Source: DAOMNN01 sp050486545
GTDB taxonomy: Bacteria; Pseudomonadota; Gammaproteobacteria; Burkholderiales; Rhodocyclaceae
Direction: 5' to 3'
Length of the DNA stretch: 64,000 nt
Assembly (NCBI GenBank): GCA_050486545.1
Contig: JBJHDM010000013.1
Location: forward strand, 1 to 64,000
Part shown: one piece after another, positions 9,970 to 18,857 of the stretch
How positions within the stretch are numbered: position 1 is the stretch's first letter
How the letters are laid out: every line of letters starts with the position of its first letter
Program-made: the position numbers and the translations under genes
The notes under the pieces: model-generated
What the model saw: the letters and a program-made list of their open reading frames with translations, nothing else
The model's database searches: none
Told to the model about the DNA's origin: nothing

Positions 9970-11296
9970 AGTGATCGCGGCGGTGGCAACCGCCCCGGGT
10001 CGGGGCGGTGTCGGCATCGTCAGGGTCTCGGGCGGTGATCTGCGCCCGTTTGCCAGAGCGCTGACCGGGCGCGAACCCAAACCCCGCCATGCGGGGTTTG
10101 TTCGTTTTCTGGACGCCGACGGACAGTGTCTGGACGAGGGGATTCTGCTGTACTTTCCCGGCCCGGGTTCGTTCACCGGCGAGGATGTGCTGGAGCTGCA
10201 GGGGCATGGCGGCCCCGTGGTCCTGCGGTTGCTGCTGGAGCGTTGCCTCGAGTTGGGTGCGCGTGTGGCCGAGCCGGGGGAGTTCTCGCGGCGCGCCTTC
10301 CTCAATGGGCGCATGGATCTTGCGCAGGCCGAAGCGGTGGCCGACCTGATCGATGCGAGTACGGCGGCTGCGGCACGCTCGGCAGTGCGATCCCTGAGCG
10401 GCGTGTTCTCCGAAGAGGTTAACGGCTTGCTCGATGCGGTGATCGAACTACGCATGCTGGTGGAGGCGACGCTGGACTTTCCGGATGAGGAGGTCGAGGT
10501 CCTCCGGGATGCCCGTGCGCTGGAGCGGCTGGGATCGATCAGGGAGCGGCTTGAGCGGATCCTGGAACGGGCCGGGCAGGGAGCGATTCTTCGAAACGGC
10601 ATTCATGTGGTCCTGGCCGGGGTGCCGAACGTCGGGAAGTCCACACTGCTCAATGCATTGGCGGGTCAGGAGCGAGCGATCGTGACCGACATTGCCGGCA
10701 CGACCCGTGACGCGGTGCGCGAAACGATACAGATCGAGGGCGTCGCCGTTCACGTAGTGGATACGGCCGGATTGCGGGAGACGGAGGATCCGGTCGAACG
10801 GATCGGAGTCGAGCGGAGTTGGCAGGAGATTTCGAACGCGGACGTGGTGCTTCGTCTTGTTGACGCACGCAATCAGACGATGGTAGAGGAGGCTGCGATC
10901 GACGCCGCGCTTCCACCCGGTGCAGAGCGTTTGCTGGTGATCAACAAGGTCGATCTGTCGGATGAGTCGATCGGGCGCGACGAGGATGCGCAAGGTGTTC
11001 GGATCCGGATCTGTGCGAAGAGCGGCGCCGGGGTGGATCTGGTACGGCAGGAGTTGCTGCGCATCGTTGGTTGGCACGGAAATGGGGAGGACGTGCTTCT
11101 CGCACGGGAGCGTCATCTTTCCGCCTTGCGTGCCACACTCGCGCACGTGACTGAAGCCATGACACAGTCCGGCGCGCTGGAGCTGTTTGCCGAGGAGTTG
11201 CGGCTTGCGCAGGAGCGGCTTGGCGAGATCACGGGGGTGTTTACGTCCGATGATCTGCTCGGCGTGATTTTCTCGCGGTTTTGCATTGGCAAGTAG
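9938..11296 (+). CDS. mnmE: tRNA uridine-5-carboxymethylaminomethyl modification GTPase MnmE
   Basis: GTPase that with MnmG modifies the wobble uridine of several tRNAs. The N-terminal folate-binding domain begins VIAAVATAPGRGGVGIV. The embedded G domain has GVPNVGKST (P-loop), DTAGL and NKVD. The C-terminus is the invariant CIGK with its catalytic cysteine. 452 residues if started at GTG 9938, overlapping yidC by 32 bases and matching the usual N-terminal length. GTG 9971, just after the yidC stop, is a credible alternative giving 441 residues. The usual partner mnmG does not follow; a TSUP gene does. Confidence 0.95.
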   Translation: MRRSPEQRPPEVIAAVATAPGRGGVGIVRVSGGDLRPFARALTGREPKPRHAGFVRFLDADGQCLDEGILLYFPGPGSFTGEDVLELQGHGGPVVLRLLLERCLELGARVAEPGEFSRRAFLNGRMDLAQAEAVADLIDASTAAAARSAVRSLSGVFSEEVNGLLDAVIELRMLVEATLDFPDEEVEVLRDARALERLGSIRERLERILERAGQGAILRNGIHVVLAGVPNVGKSTLLNALAGQERAIVTDIAGTTRDAVRETIQIEGVAVHVVDTAGLRETEDPVERIGVERSWQEISNADVVLRLVDARNQTMVEEAAIDAALPPGAERLLVINKVDLSDESIGRDEDAQGVRIRICAKSGAGVDLVRQELLRIVGWHGNGEDVLLARERHLSALRATLAHVTEAMTQSGALELFAEELRLAQERLGEITGVFTSDDLLGVIFSRFCIGK

Positions 11297-11320
11297 CGCA
11301 ATCGGGGAGCTGTCCGGACT

Positions 11321-11336
11321 GGTTTCACGTGAAACT
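11321..11336 (+). promoter_or_regulatory. parS centromere site 1
   Basis: The 14-base palindrome GTTTCACGTGAAAC (11322-11335) is the core of the bacterial parS consensus TGTTTCACGTGAAACA; only the two outermost bases differ. ParB would load here to organise origin segregation. It lies between mnmE and the TSUP gene. Confidence 0.88.
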
Positions 11337-11395
11337 TTTGGCGTCCCGAGTCGCACTTCTTTGCGGTGGCGCAGTTCTGAAGGGAGCAGTCCTCG

Positions 11396-12160
11396 ATGGA
11401 GATGGAGGCCGTTTTTCTCGCTCTGGCGGTCGCGGCATTCTTTGCCGGTTTTGTCGATGCGGTGGTCGGGGGCGGTGGGTTGATCCAGATCCCCGCCCTG
11501 TTTACCGCATTCCCCGGTGCACCGCCTGCAACCTTGTTTGGAACCAATAAGCTTGCAAGCATCGTCGGGACGACCAGTGCGGCCGTCCAGTACGCGAGAC
11601 GCGTCGTGGTACCTTGGAACGTGGTGATCCCCGGGGTCGTCGCGGCGCTGCTTGGCGCGTGGTGGGGCGCACGGGCTGTGGCCGTTCTCCCGCCGGAGGT
11701 CATTCGTCCCGTGGTTCTCGTGCTGTTGGTGTTGGTGGCCGCCTATACCTTTGCGCGCAAGGACTTCGGTCGCCACGCCGGTCATGCGCCCGGGAGGCGC
11801 GGCGAGGTGGTCCTGGCGCTCGCAATCGGCGGGGGGATTGGATTCTATGATGGTTTCTTTGGTCCGGGTACGGGAAGCTTCCTGATCTTCCTGTTCGTCC
11901 GCTTTCTGGGCATGGACTTCCTGAAAGCATCGGTCAGCGCGAAGTTTGTCAACGTCGCGACGAACCTTTCGGCGATTGGCTATTTTGCACTGAATGTCGA
12001 TCTGCTTTGGAAGCTGGCCCTGCTGATGGCCGTCTGCAATCTTGCGGGTGCGATCACCGGGTCGCGCATGGCGCTGGCGCGCGGTGCGGTGTTCGTGCGG
12101 AAGATGTTCCTCGGTGTGGTTTCGGTGTTGATTCTCAAGCTTGCATACGACCTCCTCTGA
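11396..12160 (+). CDS. TSUP (TauE/SafE) family membrane transporter
   Basis: 254-residue, strongly hydrophobic protein with the two-repeat TSUP architecture. The first repeat has FVDAVVGGGGLIQIPAL and FGTNKLASI. The second has GFYDGFFGPGTGSFLIF and AKFVNVATNL. Family members export or import sulfite, sulfoacetate or other organosulfur anions; the substrate cannot be read from sequence. ATG 11396 is used, with ATG 11402 as an alternative. parS sites lie immediately on both sides, so the gene sits inside the presumed ParB-loading zone. No sulfur-metabolism gene is adjacent. Confidence 0.85.
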   Translation: MEMEAVFLALAVAAFFAGFVDAVVGGGGLIQIPALFTAFPGAPPATLFGTNKLASIVGTTSAAVQYARRVVVPWNVVIPGVVAALLGAWWGARAVAVLPPEVIRPVVLVLLVLVAAYTFARKDFGRHAGHAPGRRGEVVLALAIGGGIGFYDGFFGPGTGSFLIFLFVRFLGMDFLKASVSAKFVNVATNLSAIGYFALNVDLLWKLALLMAVCNLAGAITGSRMALARGAVFVRKMFLGVVSVLILKLAYDLL

Positions 12161-12163
12161 AGT

Positions 12164-12179
12164 CGTTTCACGTGAAACA
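12164..12179 (+). promoter_or_regulatory. parS centromere site 2
   Basis: Sequence CGTTTCACGTGAAACA matches the parS consensus TGTTTCACGTGAAACA at 15 of 16 positions. It begins four bases after the TSUP stop and lies 843 bases from parS site 1. Confidence 0.92.
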
Positions 12180-12200
12180 TTGGCGAAAACATTCGCACCA

Positions 12201-12229
12201 TTGGGGTCCACTTCCAGCCATGATACAAT
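12201..12229 (+). promoter_or_regulatory. speDE promoter (extended -10)
   Basis: TGATACAAT at 12221-12229 forms an extended -10 (TGn plus TACAAT). The hexamer 17 bases upstream is TTGGGG, a half match to -35. It lies 38 bases before the speD start. Confidence 0.45.
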
Positions 12230-12267
12230 CACCGGCTTTCGTTTCCTGTGGCTGGATTGAAGCAAAC

Positions 12268-12654
12268 ATGAACGGACTTCATCTGATTGCAGACCTGTAC
12301 CGTTGCCAGTGTCCACCGGACATCCTGCTCGATCGTGCGGTGCTCGAAGACATTTGTGTCAGCGAGTGCCGTGATGCCGGACTGACGCCGTTGGGCGCCT
12401 ACTTCTATCAGTTCACCCACGATGACGGGCAGCAGGCGGGTGTGACCGGGACGGTCGTCCTGGCAGAATCCCATCTGGCCATCCATACGTGGCCGGAAAC
12501 CGGAGACGTCACCCTCGATGTGTACGTGTGCAATTTTTCCCGGGATAACTCGGACCGTGCACGGACGATCTTCAGTCGTATGATCGATCTGCTGAATCCT
12601 GAGGATTCCGCCTGCCACGATGTGGTTCGCGGACGCGTAGCGGCAGAGGTCTGA
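12268..12654 (+). CDS. speD: S-adenosylmethionine decarboxylase proenzyme (bacterial class)
   Basis: Pyruvoyl enzyme that decarboxylates SAM to the aminopropyl donor for spermidine synthesis. 128 residues from ATG 12268 (MNGLHLIADLYRCQ), the normal N-terminus. The self-cleavage site is between E67 and S68 in LAESHLAIHTWPE; the serine becomes the pyruvoyl group. The downstream PETGDVTLDVYVC segment and the conserved acidic tail support the assignment. The speE start follows two bases after the stop, so the pair forms a compact polyamine operon. Confidence 0.95.
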   Translation: MNGLHLIADLYRCQCPPDILLDRAVLEDICVSECRDAGLTPLGAYFYQFTHDDGQQAGVTGTVVLAESHLAIHTWPETGDVTLDVYVCNFSRDNSDRARTIFSRMIDLLNPEDSACHDVVRGRVAAEV

Positions 12655-12656
12655 GT

Positions 12657-13541
12657 GTGAGCAGTAGCCAGCCCGATTCAGAGGGGCGTCTGTTCGAGGC
12701 CTTGAGCGATGCCGCGGGGTTTTACCTGAGCACTGATCGCCTGCTCGAATCGGGCACCTCCGAGTACCAGGCGTACGAGGTCTGGGAGACGCCTGGTTTC
12801 GGCAAGTTGTTTCGTCTCGACGGCTATTTCATGACCTCGGAGCGGGACGAGTTCTTCTATCACGAGAACCTCATCCATGTGCCGGCGATTGCGCACGCCG
12901 CCCCTTCGAGCGCATTGATCATCGGCGGCGGCGACGGCGGGTCGGCCGAGGAGTTGTTCAAGCATCCGAGCATGCAGTCGGTCGTCCTCGTGGAGCTCGA
13001 TGCGAAGGTCATCGAGATCGCGCGCAACCATCTGCAGTCCGTGCACCGCGGGGCGCTGGATGATCCCCGGATCGAGATCCGTGTGGAAGACGGACTCAGG
13101 TATGTGCGCGAAGTCGCGCCTGCAGACCATCGACGTTTCGACCTGATCGTGCTCGACCTGACCGACCCGATCGGTCCGGCCGAAGCGCTCTACAGCGCGG
13201 AATTCTTTCGCGACTGCAAAGCCTTGTTGACCGAGAATGGGGCGATTACGCTGCACATCGGCGCGCCGGTGTTCCAGATCGAACGGCTCCTGCGACTCAT
13301 GCACAATCTCAGGGCGGTCTTTTCGACGGTCCGGCCCTACTTCATGTACATCCCGCTCTACGGCAGTCAGTGGGGTATGGCATGCGCTTCGGATTCCCTC
13401 GACCCTGTCTTACTCACGCCGGCCGAGGTCGATACGCGCCTCGCCGCGCGTGGAATCGACGGCTTGCAGTACTACAATGGCGACATTCACCGTGCGCAGT
13501 TCGCACTGCCGAACTACTTGCGACACGCATTGGCTCGCTGA
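12657..13541 (+). CDS. speE: Polyamine aminopropyltransferase (spermidine synthase)
   Basis: Transfers the aminopropyl group of decarboxylated SAM to putrescine. 294 residues from GTG 12657. Seen: the decarboxylated-SAM-binding GGGDGGSAEE (about residues 85-94), VVLVELDAKVIEIAR, and the catalytic loop DLTDPIGPAEALYSAEF with its conserved aspartate. It lies two bases downstream of speD, consistent with sequential steps of one pathway. Chemistry on a different diamine (a broader aminopropyltransferase) cannot be excluded. Confidence 0.93.
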   Translation: MSSSQPDSEGRLFEALSDAAGFYLSTDRLLESGTSEYQAYEVWETPGFGKLFRLDGYFMTSERDEFFYHENLIHVPAIAHAAPSSALIIGGGDGGSAEELFKHPSMQSVVLVELDAKVIEIARNHLQSVHRGALDDPRIEIRVEDGLRYVREVAPADHRRFDLIVLDLTDPIGPAEALYSAEFFRDCKALLTENGAITLHIGAPVFQIERLLRLMHNLRAVFSTVRPYFMYIPLYGSQWGMACASDSLDPVLLTPAEVDTRLAARGIDGLQYYNGDIHRAQFALPNYLRHALAR

Positions 13542-13613
13542 CGCCCTGCTTGTCCCGGTCCCGATGACCGCGCTCGACGGTGGCAACTCTCCGGATGCGA
13601 GCGCAACACGTAC

Positions 13614-14933
13614 ATGACACCCCGCCACAAGGGCCGCCGCCCCGGAACCCTGCGCCTCGCCGAAGACAGTCTCGCCTACACGTTTCATGAAGCCGCGCTT
13701 CTGGTCGCCGCCGTTCTCGATGGAAAGAATCTCACCGAAGCCTTCGATCGCAGACTCCACGAGCGTCCCGATTGGTCCGATGCCGTGCGGGGAGCGGTAC
13801 GCGACCATGCCTGGTCGACCCTGAGGGATTTCGGACGCGGAACGCCTGTCCTGCGGAAATTCCTGAGCAAACCGCTTCCACTGCAGGTCGAGGCGGTACT
13901 GCTGGTCGGGCTGAACCGCCTCGAGGCTCGTCCCGGGCAGTCCTACACGATCGTCGATCAGGCGGTCGAGGCCGTCAGTGCCATTGCCCCGGGCCTTTCC
14001 GGGGTTGCCAATGGGGTCTTGCGCAATCGTATTCGGCAAGGGGCAATGGTCGACGCCCTGCTCGAGCACGATGCCGTCGCGCGGTATCGGCACCCCGATT
14101 GGTGGATCAAGCGGGTCCGTGGCCAGTATCCCGATACCTGGGCCGAGATCCTGGCCGAGGGCAGCCGTCGCCCGCCGATGAGTGTCCGCGTGAACCGCCG
14201 TCGGGCAAGTGTCGAGTCGGTCGAGGCGGGATTTGCAGAGTCCGGAATCGAGGTGAGGCGGCTGGAGAACGACGCGCTGTTGCTCGCACGACCGCTTCCG
14301 GTTTCGAAACTTCCTGGCTTTGCGGAAGGGCGCCTTTCGGTCCAGGACGCCGGGGCGCAATGGGCTGCGCAGTGGCTTGCGCCGGAGCCGGGACAGCGCG
14401 TGCTCGATGCCTGCGCAGCGCCCGGGGGGAAGGCGGCTCATCTGCTCGAATCCGCCGATATCGAGCTGACCGCGCTCGAGCTGGAGCCGCATCGTTCCGC
14501 ACGCATCGGCGAGAATTTCTCGCGCCTCGGCCTGAACGGGCACCTGCTCGTCGGCGATGCCCGCGATCCGGACGCCTGGTGGGATGGCGTACCCTTCGAG
14601 CGCATCCTCGCCGACGTGCCGTGTTCGGCATCCGGTGTCGTGCGTCGGCATCCAGACATCAAGTGGCTGCGACGGGACGAGGATATTGCCGGTTTTGCCG
14701 CGCGCCAGCGTGAAATTCTCGATGCGCTTTGGCATACCCTTGCCCCGGGTGGCAAAATGCTCTACGTAACCTGTTCGGTCTTTGCCGAAGAGAACGAAGA
14801 GCAGCTTGCCGCGTTCTGCCGCAGGCAGGGTACCGCCGAGCGAATTGCGCTGGATGGCCGACTTGAACGACAACTCCTGCCGACTGCCGAACACGACGGC
14901 TTCTACTACGCGCTGGTGCAGAAGCGCGGGTAA
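13614..14933 (+). CDS. rsmB: 16S rRNA (cytosine(967)-C(5))-methyltransferase
   Basis: SAM-dependent RNA m5C methyltransferase. 439 residues. The N-terminal NusB-like RNA-binding domain (about 15-150) is followed by the Rossmann methyltransferase domain. Motifs: CAAPGGKAAHLLE for SAM binding, DVPCSASGVVRRHP with the product-release cysteine, and YVTCSVF with the nucleophilic cysteine. In related genomes rsmB follows def-fmt-htpX; here that cluster is 44 kb away, but the downstream order DUF4390-ntrY-ntrX is kept. The next gene overlaps its 3' end. Confidence 0.95.
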   Translation: MTPRHKGRRPGTLRLAEDSLAYTFHEAALLVAAVLDGKNLTEAFDRRLHERPDWSDAVRGAVRDHAWSTLRDFGRGTPVLRKFLSKPLPLQVEAVLLVGLNRLEARPGQSYTIVDQAVEAVSAIAPGLSGVANGVLRNRIRQGAMVDALLEHDAVARYRHPDWWIKRVRGQYPDTWAEILAEGSRRPPMSVRVNRRRASVESVEAGFAESGIEVRRLENDALLLARPLPVSKLPGFAEGRLSVQDAGAQWAAQWLAPEPGQRVLDACAAPGGKAAHLLESADIELTALELEPHRSARIGENFSRLGLNGHLLVGDARDPDAWWDGVPFERILADVPCSASGVVRRHPDIKWLRRDEDIAGFAARQREILDALWHTLAPGGKMLYVTCSVFAEENEEQLAAFCRRQGTAERIALDGRLERQLLPTAEHDGFYYALVQKRG

Positions 14934-15486
14934 CTGGCTGGCCGGCTGCCTGCTTGCATGGGGGCTGGCGCTGCTGCCGCTGGACGCCGGTGCGGATGGG
15001 AGTGTGCGCTACGCCGAGATCGTACAGGCCGAAGACGGCTATGTGGTGAATGCCGACATCGAACTCGACCTCAATCCGCGCCTTGCCGATGCGATCGCCC
15101 GGGGCGTCTCGCTTCACTTCGCCGCGGAGTTCCAGATCATGCGTCCGCGCTGGTACTGGTTCGACGAGGTGATCGCCGAACGCAGCCTGAACTACCGGCT
15201 CTCCTATCACGCGATTACGCGGACCTACCGACTGTCCATCGGCAACCTCCACCAGAGCTTCGATTCGCTTGATGCCGCGGTGCGAACGATGCAGCGCATT
15301 CGCAACTGGCACATCGTCGATGTCGATGCGCTGGATCCCGGAGTTTCCTACAATGCCGGCCTGCGCTTCCGCCATGATAAGAGCATGTTGCCGCGTCCGT
15401 TCCAGGTCACTGCGATCGGGAGCCGGGACTGGAACCTGGGGACCGACTGGGTCCGGTGGACCTTTCTGGCCGGAACCACCCGATGA
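14854..15486 (+). CDS. DUF4390 family secreted protein
   Basis: Protein of unknown function that sits between rsmB and the NtrY kinase in betaproteobacteria. From ATG 14854 it has 210 residues: a polar N-terminus of about 30, a hydrophobic signal-like stretch (NWLAGCLLAWGLALLPLDAGA), then the conserved domain with YAEIVQAEDGYVVNADIELDL and RSLNYRLSYHAITRTYRLS. It is therefore probably periplasmic or membrane-anchored. The start is uncertain: it overlaps rsmB by 80 bases and no strong ribosome binding site stands out. The stop overlaps the ntrY start (ATGA), suggesting coupling and possibly a sensory role. Confidence 0.75.
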   Translation: MADLNDNSCRLPNTTASTTRWCRSAGNWLAGCLLAWGLALLPLDAGADGSVRYAEIVQAEDGYVVNADIELDLNPRLADAIARGVSLHFAAEFQIMRPRWYWFDEVIAERSLNYRLSYHAITRTYRLSIGNLHQSFDSLDAAVRTMQRIRNWHIVDVDALDPGVSYNAGLRFRHDKSMLPRPFQVTAIGSRDWNLGTDWVRWTFLAGTTR

Positions 15487-17597
15487 AGCGCGTCTCCATC
15501 GTCGTCATCGCGGCGGTTACCGGGATTTCCTTGTTTCTTCTCGCTTCGGCCAGCGCGAATACCGACTTGTTCTCCGGCGCGTACCCGTTCCTGCTGGCCC
15601 TGAACGGGATCGTCGCCGTCGCGCTGGCCGCCCTGGTGGCCGTGCAGTTCCGGGCGCTGTGGCGAGAGTACAAGACCCGCCAGTTCGGTTCGCGCCTCAA
15701 GTACCGCCTCATGCTGATGTTTGCGCTCATGGCCCTCGTGCCCGGCGTGGTCCTGTATGCGGTGTCCCTGCAGTTTGTCGTCCGGAGCATCGATTCGTGG
15801 TTCGATGTGCGGGTCGACCGCGCGCTCGACGGCGGTATCGCGCTCGGACAGAACGCGCTCGACTACCTCGTCACGCAGGTCACCGACAAGGCGCGCGACA
15901 TGGCGCTCGAACTCGACGCCGCTCCATCGTTCTCCTCCCTTCACCTGAATCGCCTGCGCGAACAGGCGCAGGTCGCCAGCGCCACCGTGGTCGGTGCCAA
16001 CGCCCAGCTAATCGCGACGGTTTCCGATGGCGTCGGGTCGCTGCTCCCGGATCTGCCGACCTCGGCCCAGATGCGGCATGCGCGGCAGACCCAGCGCTAT
16101 CACACGGTCGATACACGGCCGGGCGAAGGGCTCGTGATCCGCGTCGTCGTGCCCATCCCGTCGCGCTCGCTGATCGGCGAACCGTCCTACCTGCAGGTCA
16201 TCCAGCCGGTTCCCGACACCTTCGTGCGTCATGTCGACGCCGTGCAGGAGGCGCACCGCGAATACCAGCAGCTCGTCCTGGGACGCACCGGCCTCAGCCG
16301 CATCTATTCGCTGACGCTTACGCTGACCCTGCTGCTTGCGCTGCTGGCGGCCGTTGCGGTCGCCTTCCTGCTCGCACGTCGGCTCGTCGCTCCGCTGCTG
16401 ATCCTGGCCGAAGGCACGCAGGCCGTTGCCCAGGGCGACTTCAGCCAGCGCCGTGCCTTGCCCGCGCGGGACGAGCTGGGTGTGCTCACCCAATCCTTCA
16501 ACCAGATGACCCGCCAGCTCGAGGAAGCGCGCGAGCAGGCCGAGCGGAACCGGTCCGCGGTGGAATCGGCTCGGGCGTACCTGGAGAGCGTGCTGGCGAA
16601 CCTCTCCACCGGTGTGCTGGCATTCGATTCTGCCGGTTGCCTGCGTGCGGCGAACCGGGGGGCGATGGACATCCTGCGCGACGATCTGGAAGGATTCGAA
16701 CACTTCGCTCTCGAGGCCTGGCCGCGCCATGAAGGGTTCCGCGATGCGTTGCTGAAAGGCTTCTCCGGAAGCACGGCCGACTGGCACGAGCAGGTCGAAC
16801 TGGAATCCAAGGATTGCGCCTGCCGCACCCTCCTGATTCACGGCGCACGCTTGCCGGAGTCCTCCGGAGGCGGAACGGTGGTCGTCTTCGACGATATCAC
16901 CAGCCTGGTCGCGGCACAGCGCACCGCAGCCTGGGCGGAAGTCGCACGGCGCCTTGCGCACGAGATCAAGAACCCGCTGACGCCGATCCAGCTTTCGGCC
17001 GAGCGCTTGGCCTACAAGCTGGCCGACCGTGTCGATGACGACGGCCGGGAGATCCTCGAACGGGCGACGCGAACCATCGTCAACCAGGTCGAGTCGATGA
17101 AGAACCTCGTCAATGCGTTCCGGGACTATGCCCGTCTGCCGAATCCCACGCTGGGTCCGGTCGACCTGAACGAGCTCGTCCCCGAAGTCCTCAATCTCTA
17201 CGAGAGTTCTCCGGTACATTGCCGGACCCGCCTGGCCGAAGGCTTGCCACCCGTGCTTGGGGATGCGGCACAGTTGAGGCAGATCATTCATAATCTGTTC
17301 CAGAACGCGGAGGATGCCCTGTCAGGACGGGACGACGGCGAGATCACCGTCATGACGCAGCGCGACGGGGATCAGGCGGAGCTGCGGATACGCGATAATG
17401 GCCCCGGATTTCCGTCGGAACTCCTTGCAAGGGCCTTCGAACCCTATTTCACCACCAAGTCCCGTGGAACGGGGCTTGGCCTGGCGATCGTGAAGAAGAT
17501 CGTCGATGAGCACGGCGGTGAAGTGAGACTGCTCAATCCTGAAGCGGGCGGTGCGGAAGTGCGGATCCGCCTGAGATCGGCAGCGGTCGATCGGTGA
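15483..17597 (+). CDS. ntrY: NtrY-like sensor histidine kinase
   Basis: Membrane histidine kinase of the NtrY type, 704 residues from ATG 15483. Membrane segments lie at about 5-25, 36-58 and 79-101; an extracytoplasmic region of about 170 residues follows; a fourth segment is near 277-300; then HAMP (about 300-352), a PAS-like region (about 370-470), HisKA with phospho-acceptor H493 (LAHEIKNPLTPIQLS), and HATPase motifs NLFQNAEDAL, DNGPGF and GTGLGLAIV. It is coupled to DUF4390 (ATGA) and lies 10 bases before ntrX. NtrYX systems are linked to nitrogen metabolism, redox and envelope control; the signal is not evident here. Confidence 0.9.
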   Translation: MKRVSIVVIAAVTGISLFLLASASANTDLFSGAYPFLLALNGIVAVALAALVAVQFRALWREYKTRQFGSRLKYRLMLMFALMALVPGVVLYAVSLQFVVRSIDSWFDVRVDRALDGGIALGQNALDYLVTQVTDKARDMALELDAAPSFSSLHLNRLREQAQVASATVVGANAQLIATVSDGVGSLLPDLPTSAQMRHARQTQRYHTVDTRPGEGLVIRVVVPIPSRSLIGEPSYLQVIQPVPDTFVRHVDAVQEAHREYQQLVLGRTGLSRIYSLTLTLTLLLALLAAVAVAFLLARRLVAPLLILAEGTQAVAQGDFSQRRALPARDELGVLTQSFNQMTRQLEEAREQAERNRSAVESARAYLESVLANLSTGVLAFDSAGCLRAANRGAMDILRDDLEGFEHFALEAWPRHEGFRDALLKGFSGSTADWHEQVELESKDCACRTLLIHGARLPESSGGGTVVVFDDITSLVAAQRTAAWAEVARRLAHEIKNPLTPIQLSAERLAYKLADRVDDDGREILERATRTIVNQVESMKNLVNAFRDYARLPNPTLGPVDLNELVPEVLNLYESSPVHCRTRLAEGLPPVLGDAAQLRQIIHNLFQNAEDALSGRDDGEITVMTQRDGDQAELRIRDNGPGFPSELLARAFEPYFTTKSRGTGLGLAIVKKIVDEHGGEVRLLNPEAGGAEVRIRLRSAAVDR

Positions 17598-17607
17598 CAA
17601 GACAGAC

Positions 17608-18852
17608 ATGGCGAAACTACTGATCGTTGATGACGAAGCGGGTATTCGGGAACTGCTTTCCGAGATCCTGAGGGACGAAGGGCATGACGTGGTGCTTGCC
17701 GAGCATGCGGCGGACGCCCGAGCCGCGCGCAATGCGGGGCGCCCCGATCTCGTCTTGCTCGATATCTGGATGCCCGACACCGACGGCATCACGCTGCTCA
17801 AGGAATGGTCGGCGGGAGGGCAGCTGACCATGCCGGTGATCATGATGTCCGGCCACGGCACGATCGACACGGCGGTGGAGGCCACCCGGATCGGTGCGAT
17901 CGATTACCTGGAAAAGCCGATCGCGCTGCAAAAGCTCCTGTCGGCGGTCAAGCGTGGGTTGCAGCGCCCGGTCGTTCCGGGTCAGCCGTCGCCGCTGACC
18001 CTGGCGGCCTTTACCCGTTCGGCGCCGTTGCGTGAACTGCACCGGCGGCTGCAGCAGATCGCCGAGAAGTCGCGCGTGTTGCTGCTTCGGACCGGTCCGG
18101 GAAGTCTCGCCGAACTGGCCGCGCGCAGTTTCCTGCGCGAGGGGGGAGTCTGGCTCGATCTTTCCACCGTCACGGCCCCGCTGGAGCTGCGCCAGTTGCA
18201 GGGGCCGCATGGCGGCGTGGTCTTCGTACCGGAGCTTTCGCGCCTGAACCGCACGCAACAGAAGAATCTCCTGTTTGCCATGGAACGCCTCGAGCGCTTC
18301 GGGCTGCATCTCGTTGCAGCCACCGAATTCAGCGCTGACTCCCTGCAGGACGAGGGGTGGGACGAGGCCCACCTGACCCGTCTGTTCGAGGTCAGCCTGA
18401 CCCCGCCGTCGCTTGCGGACATCCAGGACGACGTTCCGGAGCTGGCGACCCAGATCCTGCAGCATCTGATCGAGACCGGGGAGGCGCCGCTGCGTCGGCT
18501 GTCGACGGCTGCGCTCAACGCCTTGCGCACGCAATCCTGGCACGCAGGATTTCCGCAGTTGCGCGCCGCGGTGAAGTCGCTGGCCCTCGGTACCCTCGAG
18601 GAAGAGATCGGTCCCGAGGACGTCCGGCGGGTGTTGCCGCCGCCCACCGACAGCATTCATTCGGTCTCGCTCGACCAGCCCCTGCGCGAGGCGCGGGAAG
18701 CCTTCGAGCGCGTCTATTTCGAGCACTATCTGCGTCTCGAAGGCAACAACATGACGCGAATCGCAGAGAAGTGCGGACTGGAGCGCACGCACCTCTATCG
18801 CAAGCTCAAGCAACTCGGGCTGCAACACGGTCGCAAGGCCGACGAAAGCTGA
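17608..18852 (+). CDS. ntrX: NtrX-like response regulator with degenerate central domain
   Basis: 414-residue cognate regulator of NtrY. The receiver domain (1-120) has an intact acidic pocket (VDDE), phospho-acceptor D52 (LLDIWMP) and K103. The C-terminal Fis-type helix-turn-helix is intact (NNMTRIAEKCGLERTHLYRKL cut at L, about 375-400). The central sigma-54 activator domain is shortened. No GESGTGKE-type Walker A and no GAFTGA loop can be found; the P-loop region reads LLRTGPGSLAELAARSF. It should bind DNA but probably cannot remodel sigma-54 polymerase, so it may act as a repressor or sigma-70 regulator (inference). Confidence 0.88.
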   Translation: MAKLLIVDDEAGIRELLSEILRDEGHDVVLAEHAADARAARNAGRPDLVLLDIWMPDTDGITLLKEWSAGGQLTMPVIMMSGHGTIDTAVEATRIGAIDYLEKPIALQKLLSAVKRGLQRPVVPGQPSPLTLAAFTRSAPLRELHRRLQQIAEKSRVLLLRTGPGSLAELAARSFLREGGVWLDLSTVTAPLELRQLQGPHGGVVFVPELSRLNRTQQKNLLFAMERLERFGLHLVAATEFSADSLQDEGWDEAHLTRLFEVSLTPPSLADIQDDVPELATQILQHLIETGEAPLRRLSTAALNALRTQSWHAGFPQLRAAVKSLALGTLEEEIGPEDVRRVLPPPTDSIHSVSLDQPLREAREAFERVYFEHYLRLEGNNMTRIAEKCGLERTHLYRKLKQLGLQHGRKADES

Positions 18853-18857
18853 GCGGC

